A program made the translations under genes and the position numbers. Shown in pieces: positions 43,330 to 54,936 of a stretch of 64,000 bases of DNA. The stretch spans positions 11,361,321 through 11,425,320 of the forward strand of contig NC_134710.1 in assembly GCF_043290135.1 (NCBI RefSeq), in the 5' to 3' direction. This DNA is from Rhipicephalus microplus. Lineage: Eukaryota > Arthropoda > Arachnida > Ixodida > Ixodidae. Position 1 is the stretch's first letter. Every line of letters starts with the position of its first letter. The notes under the pieces were generated by a model. That model worked only from the letters and a program-made list of their open reading frames with translations, was not told where the DNA came from and did not search any database.

Positions 43330-44823
43330 GTGCGTATACACGGCATCGGGGGCCGCAGCGGGGAAACGCGGAACGCACAGCCGCTTGTTCGGCCGACCCC
43401 CGAGGAGGCCATGCCTCATGAGGCTATGGTAGAAGGAGAGCAAATCTCCAAAGAGGAAGCCGAGTCCAACGGCTGGATTACCGCCCACAGAAAGCGGAAT
43501 GCTGACAAAACCCGCTTCAAGCACGAGACGCACTCAGCTAGGCAAACCGGAGCCCACGTTGGCCCCGCTAAAGCCAGCCAGCTGAGAAAGGTTGCCGCAG
43601 CCTCCAGGCTACCGCGCCTGCCCACATCGCACTTTCGAGTGGTCGTCCGCCCGGGGGGAGGGCTGGACGTGCGAACATGCAGTCAGTTAAAGGTCACGCA
43701 AGCCATTTTAATGGCTGCCAGGCTGCCCCCAGCGGCAGCCGAGGAGGATATTGTGTGTGCGAACGCCATGCAGAATATCTTCGTTATAAGCACACCCTCC
43801 GAATCAAATGCCAAGGCATACTGAAAAGTGCAGAAAATATTCTTGGCAGATAAAAAGCACTCTATCTCGGCTTACATTACACCTCCGGGAAATACCTGTA
43901 GAGGTGTGGTCAGAGGCATCGACACCGATCTGGCCGAAGCTGCGCTGCAAAGCCTTTTTGTCACACCCAGAAACCCGATGGTGCTCGGAGTCAGGCGCAT
44001 AAAGGAGACCCCAACCGTGATTGTACTGTTCAACGGCATGAAAGTGCCCAACTATGTTCACTGCGGCCCCAACATGCTACGCTGTACACTGTACAAAAGG
44101 AATATCTACACTTGCCGTAACTGCGGCCGAATCGGCCACAGGCACGATGTCTGCCCTAGACCGACTGAAAAAGTGTGTGAAAAGTGTGGGACTTCGATCA
44201 TCGCAAACGGACACGAATGTGTGCAACCGAAGTGCGCCCTAGGCGGAGACGCTCATCTCACCGGTGACCGTACCTGCAAAAACAGATACAATGTTTCCTA
44301 CGTTGTAAGAAGGCGACGTAGAAAGAGAAGGAAAGGCGGTCACAAGACGAAGAATGCTACGAGCAACGCCGGAGACCGGAAAATCGCCACCCTTAAAAAG
44401 ACACCAGCTGCGGCTGCTCCAAGGAACGCCGCCACGGAACGATCTCGGAATTCCCGAGATGGCTTCAACTCACAACCTACCTGGGCGGACAAGGTAGCCG
44501 GAACAGGTGAGGCCCATGCCCCCGCGCAACCAGGGCAACTGTCACAGCAAACGCGAGACAAAATACAATCACTAGAGCGCGAGAATGCGGCTCTTCGACA
44601 GGAATTAGTTGATATTAGGTCGATCTTGCAAGAAATGCAGCAGCGAGAGTGCGCGTCTAGCGATCAAGCTACTGCAGCCACAGCGTCTGTCAACAGAGGG
44701 GCGAAACGCAGGGCAGGCCCTGAGCCCATGGACGAGGAGGCGCTTAACGTCTCAAGCATCCAAACACTGCTTGAAAAGCTAAGAAATGACGTTATTGATG
44801 AAATTACTCCTATCAGGCTCTAA
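43330..44823 (+). pseudogene. LINE A ORF1 (CCHC knuckles, coiled coil), one stop
   Basis: Two segments, 43330-43824 and 43828-44823, are in the same frame and separated by a single TGA at 43822. The protein has an N-terminal domain (TSHFRVVVRPGGGLDVRT, then IFVISTPSESNAKAY), a second half ending VPNYVHCG, knuckles CRNCGRIGHRHDVC and CEKCGTSIIANGHEC and a third degraded one, a basic tail (RRRRRKRRKGGHK), and a coiled coil near the end (LERENAALRQELVDIRSILQ). It would coat LINE RNA. It is followed 58 bases later by ORF2 in another frame. Confidence 0.82.
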
Positions 44824-44908
44824 CTGACCGAGCACACCGCGAGGCTTCAAATTTTAGAATCATACAGGCAGCACGCACTGCTTGGTACACCCCCTTCGAG
44901 TCAGTAAA

Positions 44909-45823
44909 ATGGCTAACGCAAGCAATCTAGTAATCTGGCAATGGAATTGCGCCAGCTTTCGCAAAAGGAAAGCAGTACTGCAACACTTTCTTAGCTTTGC
45001 TACCGAAAGGCCATCAGTAATCCTCCTCCAGGAAACGCTCACCGATGTCATCGCTCTTCGTCACTATCGTGCAGAAGCGTATTTCAAGGAGGGCAAGAGA
45101 GGTGTAGCGACACTCGTCTCAAAGCATCTCGCCTATTTACGTCATGACGTTAGGCCGGACTTAAAAATTGAACACATCATGATCGAGCTCATCTCGAACG
45201 CTAAACTTAAGCAATCCGTTTTTATTTTAAACGTTTACAGCTCACCAGCGAACAGAAAAGAGACGTTCCATGCTCTTTTCCACAAAGCGTGTAAAATTGC
45301 AGGTGATCGAACGCTCATCATAGCAGGGGACCTTAACACACATCATCAAGATGGGGACTATATCAAGGATACCGCAAAAGGCAAAGCCCTCGCAGCACAG
45401 ATCATAGCTTGTGGTCTCACATTCACCACCGATCCATGATACCCCACCAGAATAGGCAATTCGGTCAGCAGGGATACCACACCAGATTTGACCATGGTTA
45501 GGAATGCAGAGGAACCCATATGGACTAACTTACAAGAGAATCTTAGTAGTGATCACTACATTACCAGCCTCGCGATAAGAATCTCGTCACCACCACTCAG
45601 AAAATTTCACGTCACAGATTGGGACCTTTTTAGAGCTATCAGAAAGCAAGACGAGAATAAATACAACTCGTTAAACGAATTAATCACTCGCCTCAAAGAA
45701 GACGTTGCTGCTTTCACAACGGAAATGAAGACAGAAAGAGAGATAGAGCGCATGGACAGTTCATTAGCCCACCTTCTGGAGGCTAAAACCCGCTGTAGGC
45801 TCAATGGAAAACGCAGAAACTAA
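44909..45823 (+). pseudogene. LINE A ORF2 endonuclease domain, one nonsense codon
   Basis: The ATG at 44909 begins MANASNLVIWQWNCAS. Active-site motifs are LLQETLTDV (Glu), IIAGDLNTHHQDGDY (Asp, Asn), SRDTTPDLTM and SSDHYITSL (Asp-His). A TGA at 45437 interrupts the DP.YPTRIGN segment, probably from an Arg codon because the following frame is unbroken. The frame ends at a stop near 45821 with a shift before the RT frame at 45973. Confidence 0.85.
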
Positions 45824-45972
45824 ACCGACGCCTACGCAAAGAAATTGCTGAACTTCATAGGCAGATAGATGAGCATAGTGAAACGCTAGCTAGACAGCAA
45901 TGGGACGAAGTATGCAATGCCGTCGACGGGCAAATGAGGAGTCGTGCGAAGTGAAACCTCCTCAAACATCTA

Positions 45973-47857
45973 GTGGGAGATAAAATATCCAAAACCAATC
46001 AGCAGCTTACAATTGACAGACTTATTCACAACCTAAAGAACTCTGGTCTGACAGAGACACAAATTATCGATGAGCTCGCCTCGAGATATCTTTGCACAGA
46101 ACCCTCCTCACACAATGACTACCCTCCTGCTTTGCCAGAAAACGGAACAGACCCTCTTGCTTCCCCCTTCACGTGCGCAGAGGTACGAGAGGTTCTATAT
46201 GAGCTCAACGGCAGATCAGCTCCGGGTCCCAATGGGATCAGTAACAAACTCTTAAAGAATTTACCTGACGAGGATGTCGAGCTTCTAACGAATAAAATCA
46301 ACGAGGTGTGGGAGACCGGCGAGGTTCCGATAGAGTGGGGCGAAGCGACCATCATCGTCATTCCGAAGCCGGGGAAACACCTGGAGCTTGGCTCGCTCCG
46401 GCCTATATCTCTCACTTCATGTGTAGGAAAGGTCGCCGAGCACGTTATCCTCAAGCGGGCCACTAAATTTGCTGAGGAAAGAAATCTCTTTCCGTTTACT
46501 CTAATTGGATTCAGGCCGTCCATGTCAACGCAGGATGTAATGTTGCTTTTAAAACACAAGATCATTGACAGGGTCTCTAGAGACACCAGAGCTGTTTTGG
46601 CACTTGACCTGGAAAAGGCCTTCGACAAGGTCAAACACTCTCACATACTTCATTCCATTAAAGAAGCGGGTCTAGGAGAACATTTTTACAACTACATCAG
46701 CTCATTTCTTAAGAATAAAAAAGCTACCATTCGCCTAGGATCTCTCGGCTCGAAAACGTTTGATCTTGGACCCAGAGGCACTCCACAAGGGGCAGTGCTA
46801 TCCCCATTTCTATTTAACTTATCGCTGAGAGCACTTTCCCACAGTCTGGCCGAGATTGAAAGTCTCCGTCACGCCTTCTACACTGATGACATCACCGTCT
46901 GGTGCGAGGGAGGTAGTGATGGGCAAATTGAAGAGCGATTACAAACAGCGATCAGGGTTGTCAAAGATTTTCTTCACAAGGCAGGACTCTGCTTGTCGGC
47001 TAATAAATCGGAACTGCTTCTTTACCAGCCAACAATCGGTGCAAAGAAAGGAAGTTTCCCCGATATCTTGATCACCACAACAAACGGCTCTAGTATTTCG
47101 ATCGTAAAGAAAGTTAGAATCTTCGGTATGTTCCTGGAGGAGGATGGCAGTAACGCCTACACGTTAGAACGCATCGCAGCCAAAGCTGATTCCATGACAA
47201 AATTAATCACGAGGGTGGCTAACAAACAAGGGGGGTTATCTGAGGAGAACCTTCGTAGACTCTTTCACGCCTTCCTAATGAGCCACATCAACTATATCGT
47301 CCTGGCCCACAAGTGGAGCAGGAGGGATGAAGCCCGAATAGAATCAATAATTCACAAGAACATAAAAAAGGTACTGGGTCTCCCACAGAGCACCAGTACA
47401 GGACATCTATTGGCGCTGGGTGTTCACAACACTTTCAGCGAAATAGTAGAGGCCCAACAGGTCGCCTAAATTGCAAGACTGGCTTCCACGGAGGCTGGCA
47501 GACAGTTACTAGCGCATGTTGGTATACGGTCTCCCATTGCCAGCCAGAGAGAGTGCGCGCTCCCTATCAAGGTCAGGGAAATGTATACAGTATCTCAGAT
47601 ACCTAGAAACATGCACCCCCAATACAACTGCGGCAGATGCAAAGCAAGGGCCAGAGCCCTTCTTCGAACAGTGGCTACGATTGAGGACAATGTCTCCTTC
47701 GTTGACGCAGCGCAATACGCAGCTTCCAATCACTTTGTTTCAGCAGCCACATCATTACGGGGAGAGCTGCTAACGTCACTTAAGCTCAAAAATTCGGATG
47801 CTGACAAAGCCGAACAGGTGGCAGTGGCCATCGCCATGACAACGAAGCGTTCTACTA
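45973..47857 (+). pseudogene. LINE A ORF2 reverse transcriptase and RNase H start
   Basis: 498 codons are open from 45973: SAPGPNGISNKLLKN, LRPISLTSCVGKVAEHV, LIGFRPSMSTQDVM, ALDLEKAFDKVKHSH (Asp), GTPQGAVLSPFLFNLSL and the catalytic box as YTDD (HAFYTDDITVWC) where YADD is usual. A TAA at 47467 is a CAA in the second copy (50340 onward). The next frame carries the RNase H first motif FVDAAQYAASNHFV and KAEQVAVAIAMTT (Glu), then is cut at 47857. Confidence 0.85.
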
Positions 47858-47874
47858 TGGTGTCATGGTGTGTA

Positions 47875-47916
47875 CGTGGTGTGTATGGGCTGAAAATTCA
47901 GCCCATACACACCACG
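47875..47916. repeat. Perfect 20-bp-arm palindrome at a LINE-LINE junction
   Basis: The arm CGTGGTGTGTATGGGCTGAA at 47875-47894 is the exact reverse complement of 47897-47916, with AA between. The right arm is LINE B sequence (also at 63939-63961). The left arm has no counterpart in either LINE, so it looks copied from the right arm in inverted orientation. It sits exactly between the LINE A break (47857) and the LINE B continuation. Confidence 0.85.
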
Positions 47917-48600
47917 GGAGGCAGAGCACCACTACCTCCCGCGATTAGACATTACCTACAGATCAAACCAATACCCGAAAACACCCTGGCAGGCAGACAC
48001 GACGCTAGGAGAAAAGCCAGAGCAGATAGACTAAGTGAAAAGCACAAGCAAGACCAAACCGCGGTCTTCATCGATGCCGCCAACCAGGGACACAACACAT
48101 ACACCCTGAGTGCCGTGGACGGAGAACTTAAAATCGTAAATGTGGCTTCCACTAGAGCTGCATCAATCAAAGAGGCCGAAGAAATGGCCACAGCACTGGC
48201 CATTATGCATCCAACCACCCACACTGTCCTTAGCGACTCTAAGAGCGCAATTCTCAGCTTTGTAAGGGGAAGTGTGGGACTAAATACAGCCAAGGTCCTG
48301 AGAAACTTCAATCAGAATGATAGAATCAAAACCAATCTGGTCTGGGTCCTCGCTCACTGGGGAAACCCTGGTAACGAGGAAGCCCATAAAGTGGCCCGAG
48401 GGTGAGCAAACCGGGTCGCGCTTTCATTAAAACCGGGCTCCTCGATAGGAGAGGTAGTGACCTCCTATAACAAACTTACAAATATGTATAAAGATGACAG
48501 GAGATTATATCCCATACCGCCCGAATTTCTGATCCAAACCAGAATTGAGCCCTCCGCAACCTCTGCCATATGTATCATCCCCATGTTGGAAACGGCGTTT
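47897..48600 (+). pseudogene. LINE B ORF2 RNase H fragment fused to LINE A
   Basis: Open to 48405 in the same frame as the LINE A RNase H, but a different protein: KIQPIHTTGGRAPLP matches the end of LINE B at 63937-63980. A separate RNase H follows: VFIDAANQGHNTYTLSAV (Asp), EAEEMATALAIM (Glu), HTVLSDSKSAILSF (Asp) and WVLAHWGNPGNEEAHKVA (His, with GHEGN changed to HWGNPGNEE). After the TGA at 48403 the same frame carries on with decayed C-terminal coding to about 48600. It therefore supplies the LINE B 3' part not seen at the window end. Confidence 0.75.
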
Positions 48601-49614
48601 TCTTGAGTCAATACATTTGCTACTGTCGCCAAACCTAAAAGGCAGCTTGGCTGGAATGCGGTTCGGATGAGGTGAAGCGTTTAAAAATCTGAAAAGGTGC
48701 CTTTCAATCGGACGGCTGTATTTGTCTTGGAAAAGTTCGACCGTAGCTCAGGCTGAAGGCGGTTTTGCCGCAATAGGAGAATGTATTGAGGTGAAGCATA
48801 CTAAAAGTTTGAAGGGGTCATTTTTAGTTGGAGAATGACTCCATTTGTCTTTGTGAAGGTTGAATAGTGAAAATTCCAGTTTGAATCTAATAACAAGAAC
48901 TATTCATAAATCACTCGAAACTTCAAGTATTCACACACTCTTACTTAAAACAGTACAATTAACATGCCCTGTAATTTTCTCGGCTTTATTACATGCTGGT
49001 TTTCATTGACCTTGATCATGTGAGTGACTTGACAGTGTTCATATGTGATCTTGTTTCACAGCTGGTATTGAACAGTATTGTTTTTCGAAATTCGGCAGAG
49101 ATGAAGGTACACTGCAAATGTGTTCGCATATATATTAGACTCTGTTCTTCAGTAATTTCAATTGTATTCTGTATCGGCCTTTAAAGGGGCCCTGCAACAC
49201 TTTTTCAAATAGCCATTGAATGGATTCAGTAAAGGAGCTTCTTGCTTCATAAATTCACTGCCACAAAAAAATTTTTTTTTAGTCCATACAGTGCGAGCCC
49301 AGTTGGATTTATCACACGCTGCAATCGTATTCGCTCTTCTCTCGTCCCGACAAAAGCACTGGAAACTAAGCAAGGAGGGATGACATGGAGAAAGAAAGTA
49401 CGTCATGTGCGTCTTGTGACATTGAGCACTTATCTCTCTTTTCTTAATCTTTGAATGTGCAGCTTTTTCGTGAGATCTCACGCGCAGGCATGGACAAGTC
49501 GCGGCCTCCCGTGGTGGGCCTAGTAACGACCGAGCGCGCCGTGCTCAAATCGGCCAATGGCGTATACAATGGCTGTGATGAGTATATTTTTGAGCTTGTT
49601 CCGTCCTTTGTCAA
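48601..49614. other. Unassigned, probably repetitive sequence
   Basis: 48601-49186 shows no recognised feature. 49187-49614 begins GGGGCCCTGCAACACTTTTTC, which I recall as the start of a dispersed tick repeat, and leads without a break into the repeat at 49615. It may be one non-coding element about 800 bp long. Confidence 0.35.
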
Positions 49615-50006
49615 AACGAGAAGAAGCAATTTTTAGCTGGCTCCGAAAAATTATTGTGAATTCCAGGCCCCGTGCTGCGCTATAGTAATTGGCTCACAAG
49701 TTTTCAGGAGCGTCGACTACTGATTGGCAGCATTGTCTCACAGTGCTCAAAAAGTGTTGGAGGGACACTGCCTTGGAAGGAGCTGAGAATGAAGAAAGGA
49801 TTGATATTGATATACAATAATTTTGAGCACTAGCTGTGGTGTGCCCAAATGTATCAGACCAAGTAAAGCAGTGTGAATGACTCCGTAATCCAGCTTCGAG
49901 GCTCTTCCACTAAGCTGCGCGACATGTGGGATTTTTGTGAACTTTAAACTGGTTTTGAAGATATAAATCCTACATGGATCGTAAAAAGGACACCCGAATC
50001 TGCAAT
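49615..50006. repeat. Dispersed repeat, copy 2
   Basis: Nearly identical to 41169-41561. It ends at the same base (cccgaatctgcaa) and is followed immediately by LINE A sequence at 50007. The two copies differ by small indels (gataataatata against gatattgatata). Confidence 0.8.
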
Positions 50007-51541
50007 CGGTGCAAAGAAAGGAAGTTTCCCCGATATCTTGATCACCACAACGAACGGCTCTAGTATTCCGATCGTAAAGAAAGTTAGAATCTTCGGTATG
50101 TTCCTGGAGGAGGATGGCAGTAACGCCTACACGTTAGAACGCATCGCAGCCAAAGCCGATTCCATGACAAAATTAATCACGAGGGTGGCCAACAAACAAG
50201 AGGGTTATCTGAGGAGAACCTTCGTAGACTCTTTCACGCCTTCCTAATGAGCCACATCAACTACATCGTCCTGGCCCACAAGTAGAGCAAGAGGGATGAA
50301 GCCCGAATAGAATCAATATTTCGCAAGAACATAAAAAAGGTGCTGGGTTTCCCACAGAGCACCAGTACAGGACATCTATTGGCGCTGGGTGTTCACAACA
50401 CTTTCAGCGAAATAGTAGAGGCACAACAGGTCACCCAAATTGCAAGACTGGCTTCCACGGAGGCTGGCAGACAGTTACTAGCGCATGTTGGTATACGGTC
50501 TCCCATTGCCAGCCAGAGAGAGTGCGCGCTCCCTGTCAAGGTCAGGGAAATGTATACAGTATCTCAGATACCTAGAAACATGCACCCCCAATACAACTGC
50601 GGCAGATGCAAAGCAAGGGCCAGAGCCCTTCTTCGAACAGCGGCTACGATTGAGGACAATGTCGCCTTCGTTGACGCAGCGCAATACGCAGCTTCCAATC
50701 ACTTTGTTTCAGCAGCCACATCATTACGGGGAGAGCTGCTAACATCACTTACGCTCAAAAATTCGGATGCTGACAAAGCCGAACAGGTGGCAGTGGCCAT
50801 CGCCATGACAACGAAGCGTTCTACTATTTACACGGACTCGCGAGCCGCCACTAGAGCATTTATGAAAGGCTCGGTGTGCACAGAAGCCGCGCGCGTTCTC
50901 TCTGCTGCATTTTGGACAGGGAAAAAGCATATAGTTTGGTTCCCTGGTCATGTGGACAGTGATGCTCACGAAACCATCCCAAACGCCAACAAACTTGCAC
51001 ACTCCCAGGCGCGAGGTCTCACACACCGCACCGGAAGTGGGCACTCGGAGGCTTTGGGAGGGCAGTGGCAAAGGGACCCTCTTCTCACTTTCAACGAGGT
51101 CTGTAAGCACTATCAGCTAGGGCGTAGGAAGTTTCCGCTTCTACATCCACATCTAAACAGACCACAGGCAATCACCCTGCGAATGTTACAAACAAACACG
51201 TATCCTTGTCCGTTTATTTGGTCAAAATTCGTAGACGGAATAGACCCACGCTGTCAGCGCTGTGGTCATCCAAGGTGAACCCTGCAGCACATGCTGTGGC
51301 AGTGTCACGACTTGCACGTGGGCTCGGGGTCTCCCTCCACTGAGGAAGACTGGCTCCAGCTTATCACCAGCTCCGCAAAGGACCGGAGCTAAGGGCTATC
51401 CAGAGAGCCCGCGAAGTCGCCGAGAGCTTTAACCTCTTGGTGCCATCGTGGGCGGGGCCCCCAGACAGTACCCCTTGACGGGGGCATTCTTGTCTTCTCA
51501 GGACCGAATAAAGTTCTTTGACTGACTAACTGACTGACTGA
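50007..51541 (+). mobile_element. LINE A 3' fragment with RNase H and 3' end
   Basis: Starts inside the RT thumb region (matching 47036 of the first copy) and continues past the point where that copy breaks. After an early frameshift near 50205 the frame 50340-51278 is open with an RNase H whose four acidic or His positions are all visible: FVDAAQYAASNHF, KAEQVAVAIA, IYTDSRAATRAF and IVWFPGHVDSD. The zinc motif CQRCGHPR is split by a TGA from LQHMLWQC. The 3' end is AATAAA (about 51507) followed by a GACT-type repeat tail (51519-51541). Confidence 0.85.
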
Positions 51542-51848
51542 GCGCAGAGCTTCTAGCCCAGTGCGAGAAATTGCCACAGAAGAAAAACGAGAAAAAGTAA
51601 AAAACTCGACACTCAGAATAGCCAAGCTAGAAACTGCAATAAACGCGCGCTTCAAGGAGCTAGAAGCCAAACAGGCTGAGTTTCAGGCATCTACTGAGGC
51701 TCGCCTCACCAGAATCGAAGCTGCGATCGAAAACATGCTGGCAAGTCTTAATCAGCTCATAGTTAGGGTGGCTAGAAGTGGGGAGGTGTGCTTAGCGCGG
51801 CAGCCAGCCATTGGAGAGGGTGGTCCTCTTTCGCGTGATTGCCGCTAG
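51542..51848 (+). other. Coiled-coil frame, probable LINE ORF1 remnant
   Basis: The frame 51561-51848 encodes RIAKLETAINARFKELEAKQ, then RLTRIEAAIENMLASLNQ, a regular heptad pattern like the C-terminal coiled coils of the LINE ORF1 proteins in this window. It has no zinc knuckles. It abuts the LINE A tail and precedes the P-type transposase gene. It is likely a small LINE ORF1 fragment and not a gene of its own. Confidence 0.4.
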
Positions 51849-51994
51849 GGCACAACATAGCGCTACCGTCTAAGGCGCCGCCAGCGTGCCAGCGTTTCCG
51901 CGGAGATAGGCCTGGGCGGCGGTTTGTCGTTGTATATTTCGCTGCGAACTGTTGGCGTGTGCTGTTGATTCACGAGTGCTGTGTGCTGGCAAAG

Positions 51995-54936
51995 ATGCCG
52001 TCTACCTCAAAGAAAAAAACTCAGCGTTGGTGCTTCGTGCCAGGGTGCGATTCCGGCTACAGATCTTGTTCGGAAAAAGTGTCCCTTTTCCGTGCTCCGA
52101 CTTGCCAAGAACTGTTCTTGAAGTGGGCACGCGCCATTCCTAGGGCTGACAAACCGCTTCAAGAGAATTCCGCTGTTTGCGCAAAGCATTTTGACAAAAG
52201 GTAAGTGTAATAGATAGCATGCTGGCGTACGTTATACCACTTTTAAAACAAGTAGTACAACTACAAGCAATGCTTTACAACAGAAGTAGCATCGCTGCTT
52301 ACTGCACGTGTTGCATTCTGACGGTGGCAGTCCTTCGAAGCGCTCATTCATACCACCTTTTATGTTTCTTGGCAGGTTCATCCAAAGGGAGTTCCGGCAC
52401 ATTGTAAACGGCGTTGAAGTCTCAATACCGCGCGACGTTCCGCTACTAAGAGACGATGCAGTACCGACGCTGTTTCCACACTTGCCCAAGTACATTTCTA
52501 AAACGTTACCAAAGGAAAGAAAGAGGTGAGGAAGCAATTCCATGGTGGCTAGCAGTTCACAGAATTATGTACCTTCGAAGAAAGCGTGCACGGACTCGGA
52601 AGCATCCTTGCGGGAAGATGCAACAACAGCGGATGTGGAGGAAACTACTACAGATGGACTTGCCAAGCACTTCATTTTTAACTTGAGACACCCATCAGAA
52701 CACTGGTGTACGCAAACATTCAGGAACAAACGTGCAGTTTCCTATCAAACAGCCGAATATGTGACCAGCGATATTCCCCCTGTTTTTCGCAAAATTGCTT
52801 TGTTCGAATTGCGGGAAGAGAACATGTCTGTGAAGTGCAGCATCTTCCTCTCGAGCTTCTTGCATTGTCAACGCGACATTCGGTCAGAGGAAGAGGCCCA
52901 GGAAGCTCTTTTCTACACAGCAAATCTTGCAGTTTGTTGTGGTGTTGGCAGGATGCAAGAGTTCCATCAGGTGGACCTGTCTAATGTGACGAAATCGACC
53001 GGGGGAAGTCTGTATGCCAATGCCTGCAATGGATCTGTTTCACTGGGTATGCTATTAATTATATTGGGTTAAAGAATCATTTTATGGGCACTATAGGGTA
53101 GCGAGTAATTGTAATGATGTGTAATGTTTTTTTTTCAGAGCTATCCACCCATTCTTTCCAACAATGCTCTGCTTGCAAAACAGTCAGGAGAATCGCATTG
53201 ATGCGCCGTCTACGACTAAAGAATAAAGCACGACGGCCGGTACTGAACACTTTAAAAAAGAGACTCCAACATGCTGTGCGTACTTTGAGACGCAGAAGCA
53301 AGAAGGTACAGGTCCTGTGCAGCAACCTCGAAAGGCTCAAAGAAAAAAATTCCGCAATAGAGGCATCTGTCCTTGAAAAAAAGCTACTGCCTGTTTTTTC
53401 TGCTTGCTTATCTATACGCGACACTCTGCCAAATGGGATTTCTTCCTTTTCTAGATCTGTGAGCTTCCCAAGAAACAGCAGAATGCTGTGCGAACCTGCT
53501 TTCAAGCCGCCAAACGACGGTCCCTCCGTGGGTTCAAATACTGTAAGGAATGGCTTCTTGAGTGCATTATTCTTCGAATGAAGAGTCCTCGTTTATACGA
53601 GCACTTAAGGTGCCACCAAATCCTAACACTGCCTGGCCGTGCTTGCCTGCAGAAATGTATAAAGGTTCGTGTCATTTCGGTCTTAATTTAATGCATAAGC
53701 TACTAAAGTTCTCTTTTACACTTTCAGGCATTAAAACCATCATATGGTTTCAACCGCAAGCTCCTTGACTGCATAAAGGAAAAGGTGAAAGAACTTGACA
53801 ACATGCAACGACGTGGTGGCTTGGTGGTGGACGAGATGAAGCTTTCCACGCATCTTGACCTGAAGTCATCGATGGACATCGAAGGCTAAAGTTGATCTAG
53901 GGCAGTTTACTGAGAAGAAGGACAAGCACACAAAGGCCGACCATGGCCTTGTAGTAATGTTTCAACCATTTGTTGGAAAATGGACCCAGATCATAGGTAA
54001 CTAGCACTCATCAATTTTGTCATTCTCTTTATTAATTGTTACTTTCGTCATGCTTTCTACAGGTGTGTTTGCATCAAAAGGGAATGTGAAGGCTGCAGTG
54101 CTGACCAAGATGATTTTGGAGGCCACAATTCTTTGCGAGCAGGCTGAACTTCACACCGATTACATCTGCTGTGATGGAGCAGCTTGGAATCGTGCAATGT
54201 GGTTGCTGTGATGGAGCAGCTTGGAATCGTGCAATGTGGCACAACATGGGCATTTACGGAAGCTGTAAAGGCGTGCGGTGTAAGGTGGTGCACCCGTGTG
54301 ACAAGGACCGATTTCTGCACTTTCTATCGGATTTTCCACATCTCGCAAAGTGCGTGCGGAACGCCATGATGAAATGTGGCTTCAATACGCATATAGGCCG
54401 GGTATGAATGAAAATAATCTTTTTACACTGGTGGCGTCAAGTTCACGTAAAAATTATCCACTATGTTGCAGGTCCACTGGGATCATGTAGCAACTACCTG
54501 GAAGATTGACAGCCGCACAGTTCCCCCGAGAGTCGCACAAAAACTGACGCGGTCCCATATATACCCGAATGGGTTTGAGAAGATGAGGGTGAATTTGGCA
54601 TTTTACGTCTTCAGTGTTTATGTATTGCATGCCATGGACTTCTACAAGGAGAAGATTGAATATCTGTATCCCAACTTGGAGCCTACGAGGACCTTTGTTT
54701 GTATGATGACGAAGCTCATTGAAACAATGACGTCAAGGTTTTCAGCTGAGGCACTAAGGTATGTACGATGCTGTCCCCTGGGTTCTTTATCACAGGCACA
54801 TGAATTTACGTGCGCTACCTTCTACTGTTATAGGCCAAACAGTGCGAAAGAAGCTGCACTAGATGCAATGCTGGACTTCCTGGACAAATGGGAGGCCTTT
54901 GCAAAGGGTGTTGGCTTCCTCAGCAGAAGTACATCG
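51995..54936 (+). pseudogene. P-element/THAP9-type transposase, 5' part
   Basis: Exon 1 (51995-52200) begins MPSTSKKKTQRWCFVPGCDS and carries the THAP zinc finger (WARAIPRADK, CAKHF). A perfect AAG|GTAAGT donor joins exon 2 at 52376 (REFRHIVNGVEVSIPRD, then LRDDAVPTLFP, the THAP end). Further exons follow: about 52542-53046 (NACNGSVSL), 53139-53664 (coiled coil, GFKYCKEWLLECII, SPRLYEHL), 53728-53996 (catalytic-type LVVDEMKL), 54063-54400 (CCDGAAWNR, second Asp), 54472-54758 and from 54834. Introns are 60-175 bp with GT-AG ends. Damage seen: a 37-bp tandem duplication at the second Asp, an extra base near 53890, and a frame change near 53450 that may be an unrecognised intron. It is cut at 54936 by CR1-2. 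Confidence 0.85.
54167..54240 (+). repeat. 37-bp tandem duplication in the transposase catalytic exon
   Basis: tgctgtgatggagcagcttg occurs at 54167 and again at 54204, duplicating the codons for CCDGAAWNRAMW. Because 37 is not a multiple of 3, the downstream frame shifts and stops, so the transposase could not be made even without the LINE insertion. Confidence 0.9.

Larger units (their letters stand above)
43330..47857 (+). mobile_element. I-type LINE A, 3' end replaced
   Basis: An ORF1 and an ORF2 (endonuclease, RT, start of RNase H) on the plus strand. The element breaks off inside RNase H at about 47857 (tctactat), where a second copy at 50007-51541 continues to a proper 3' end. Inactivating changes are few: one stop in ORF1, two nonsense codons and one frameshift in ORF2. 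This suggests moderate age. 43131-43329 may be its 5' UTR but shows no clear boundary. Confidence 0.82.
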
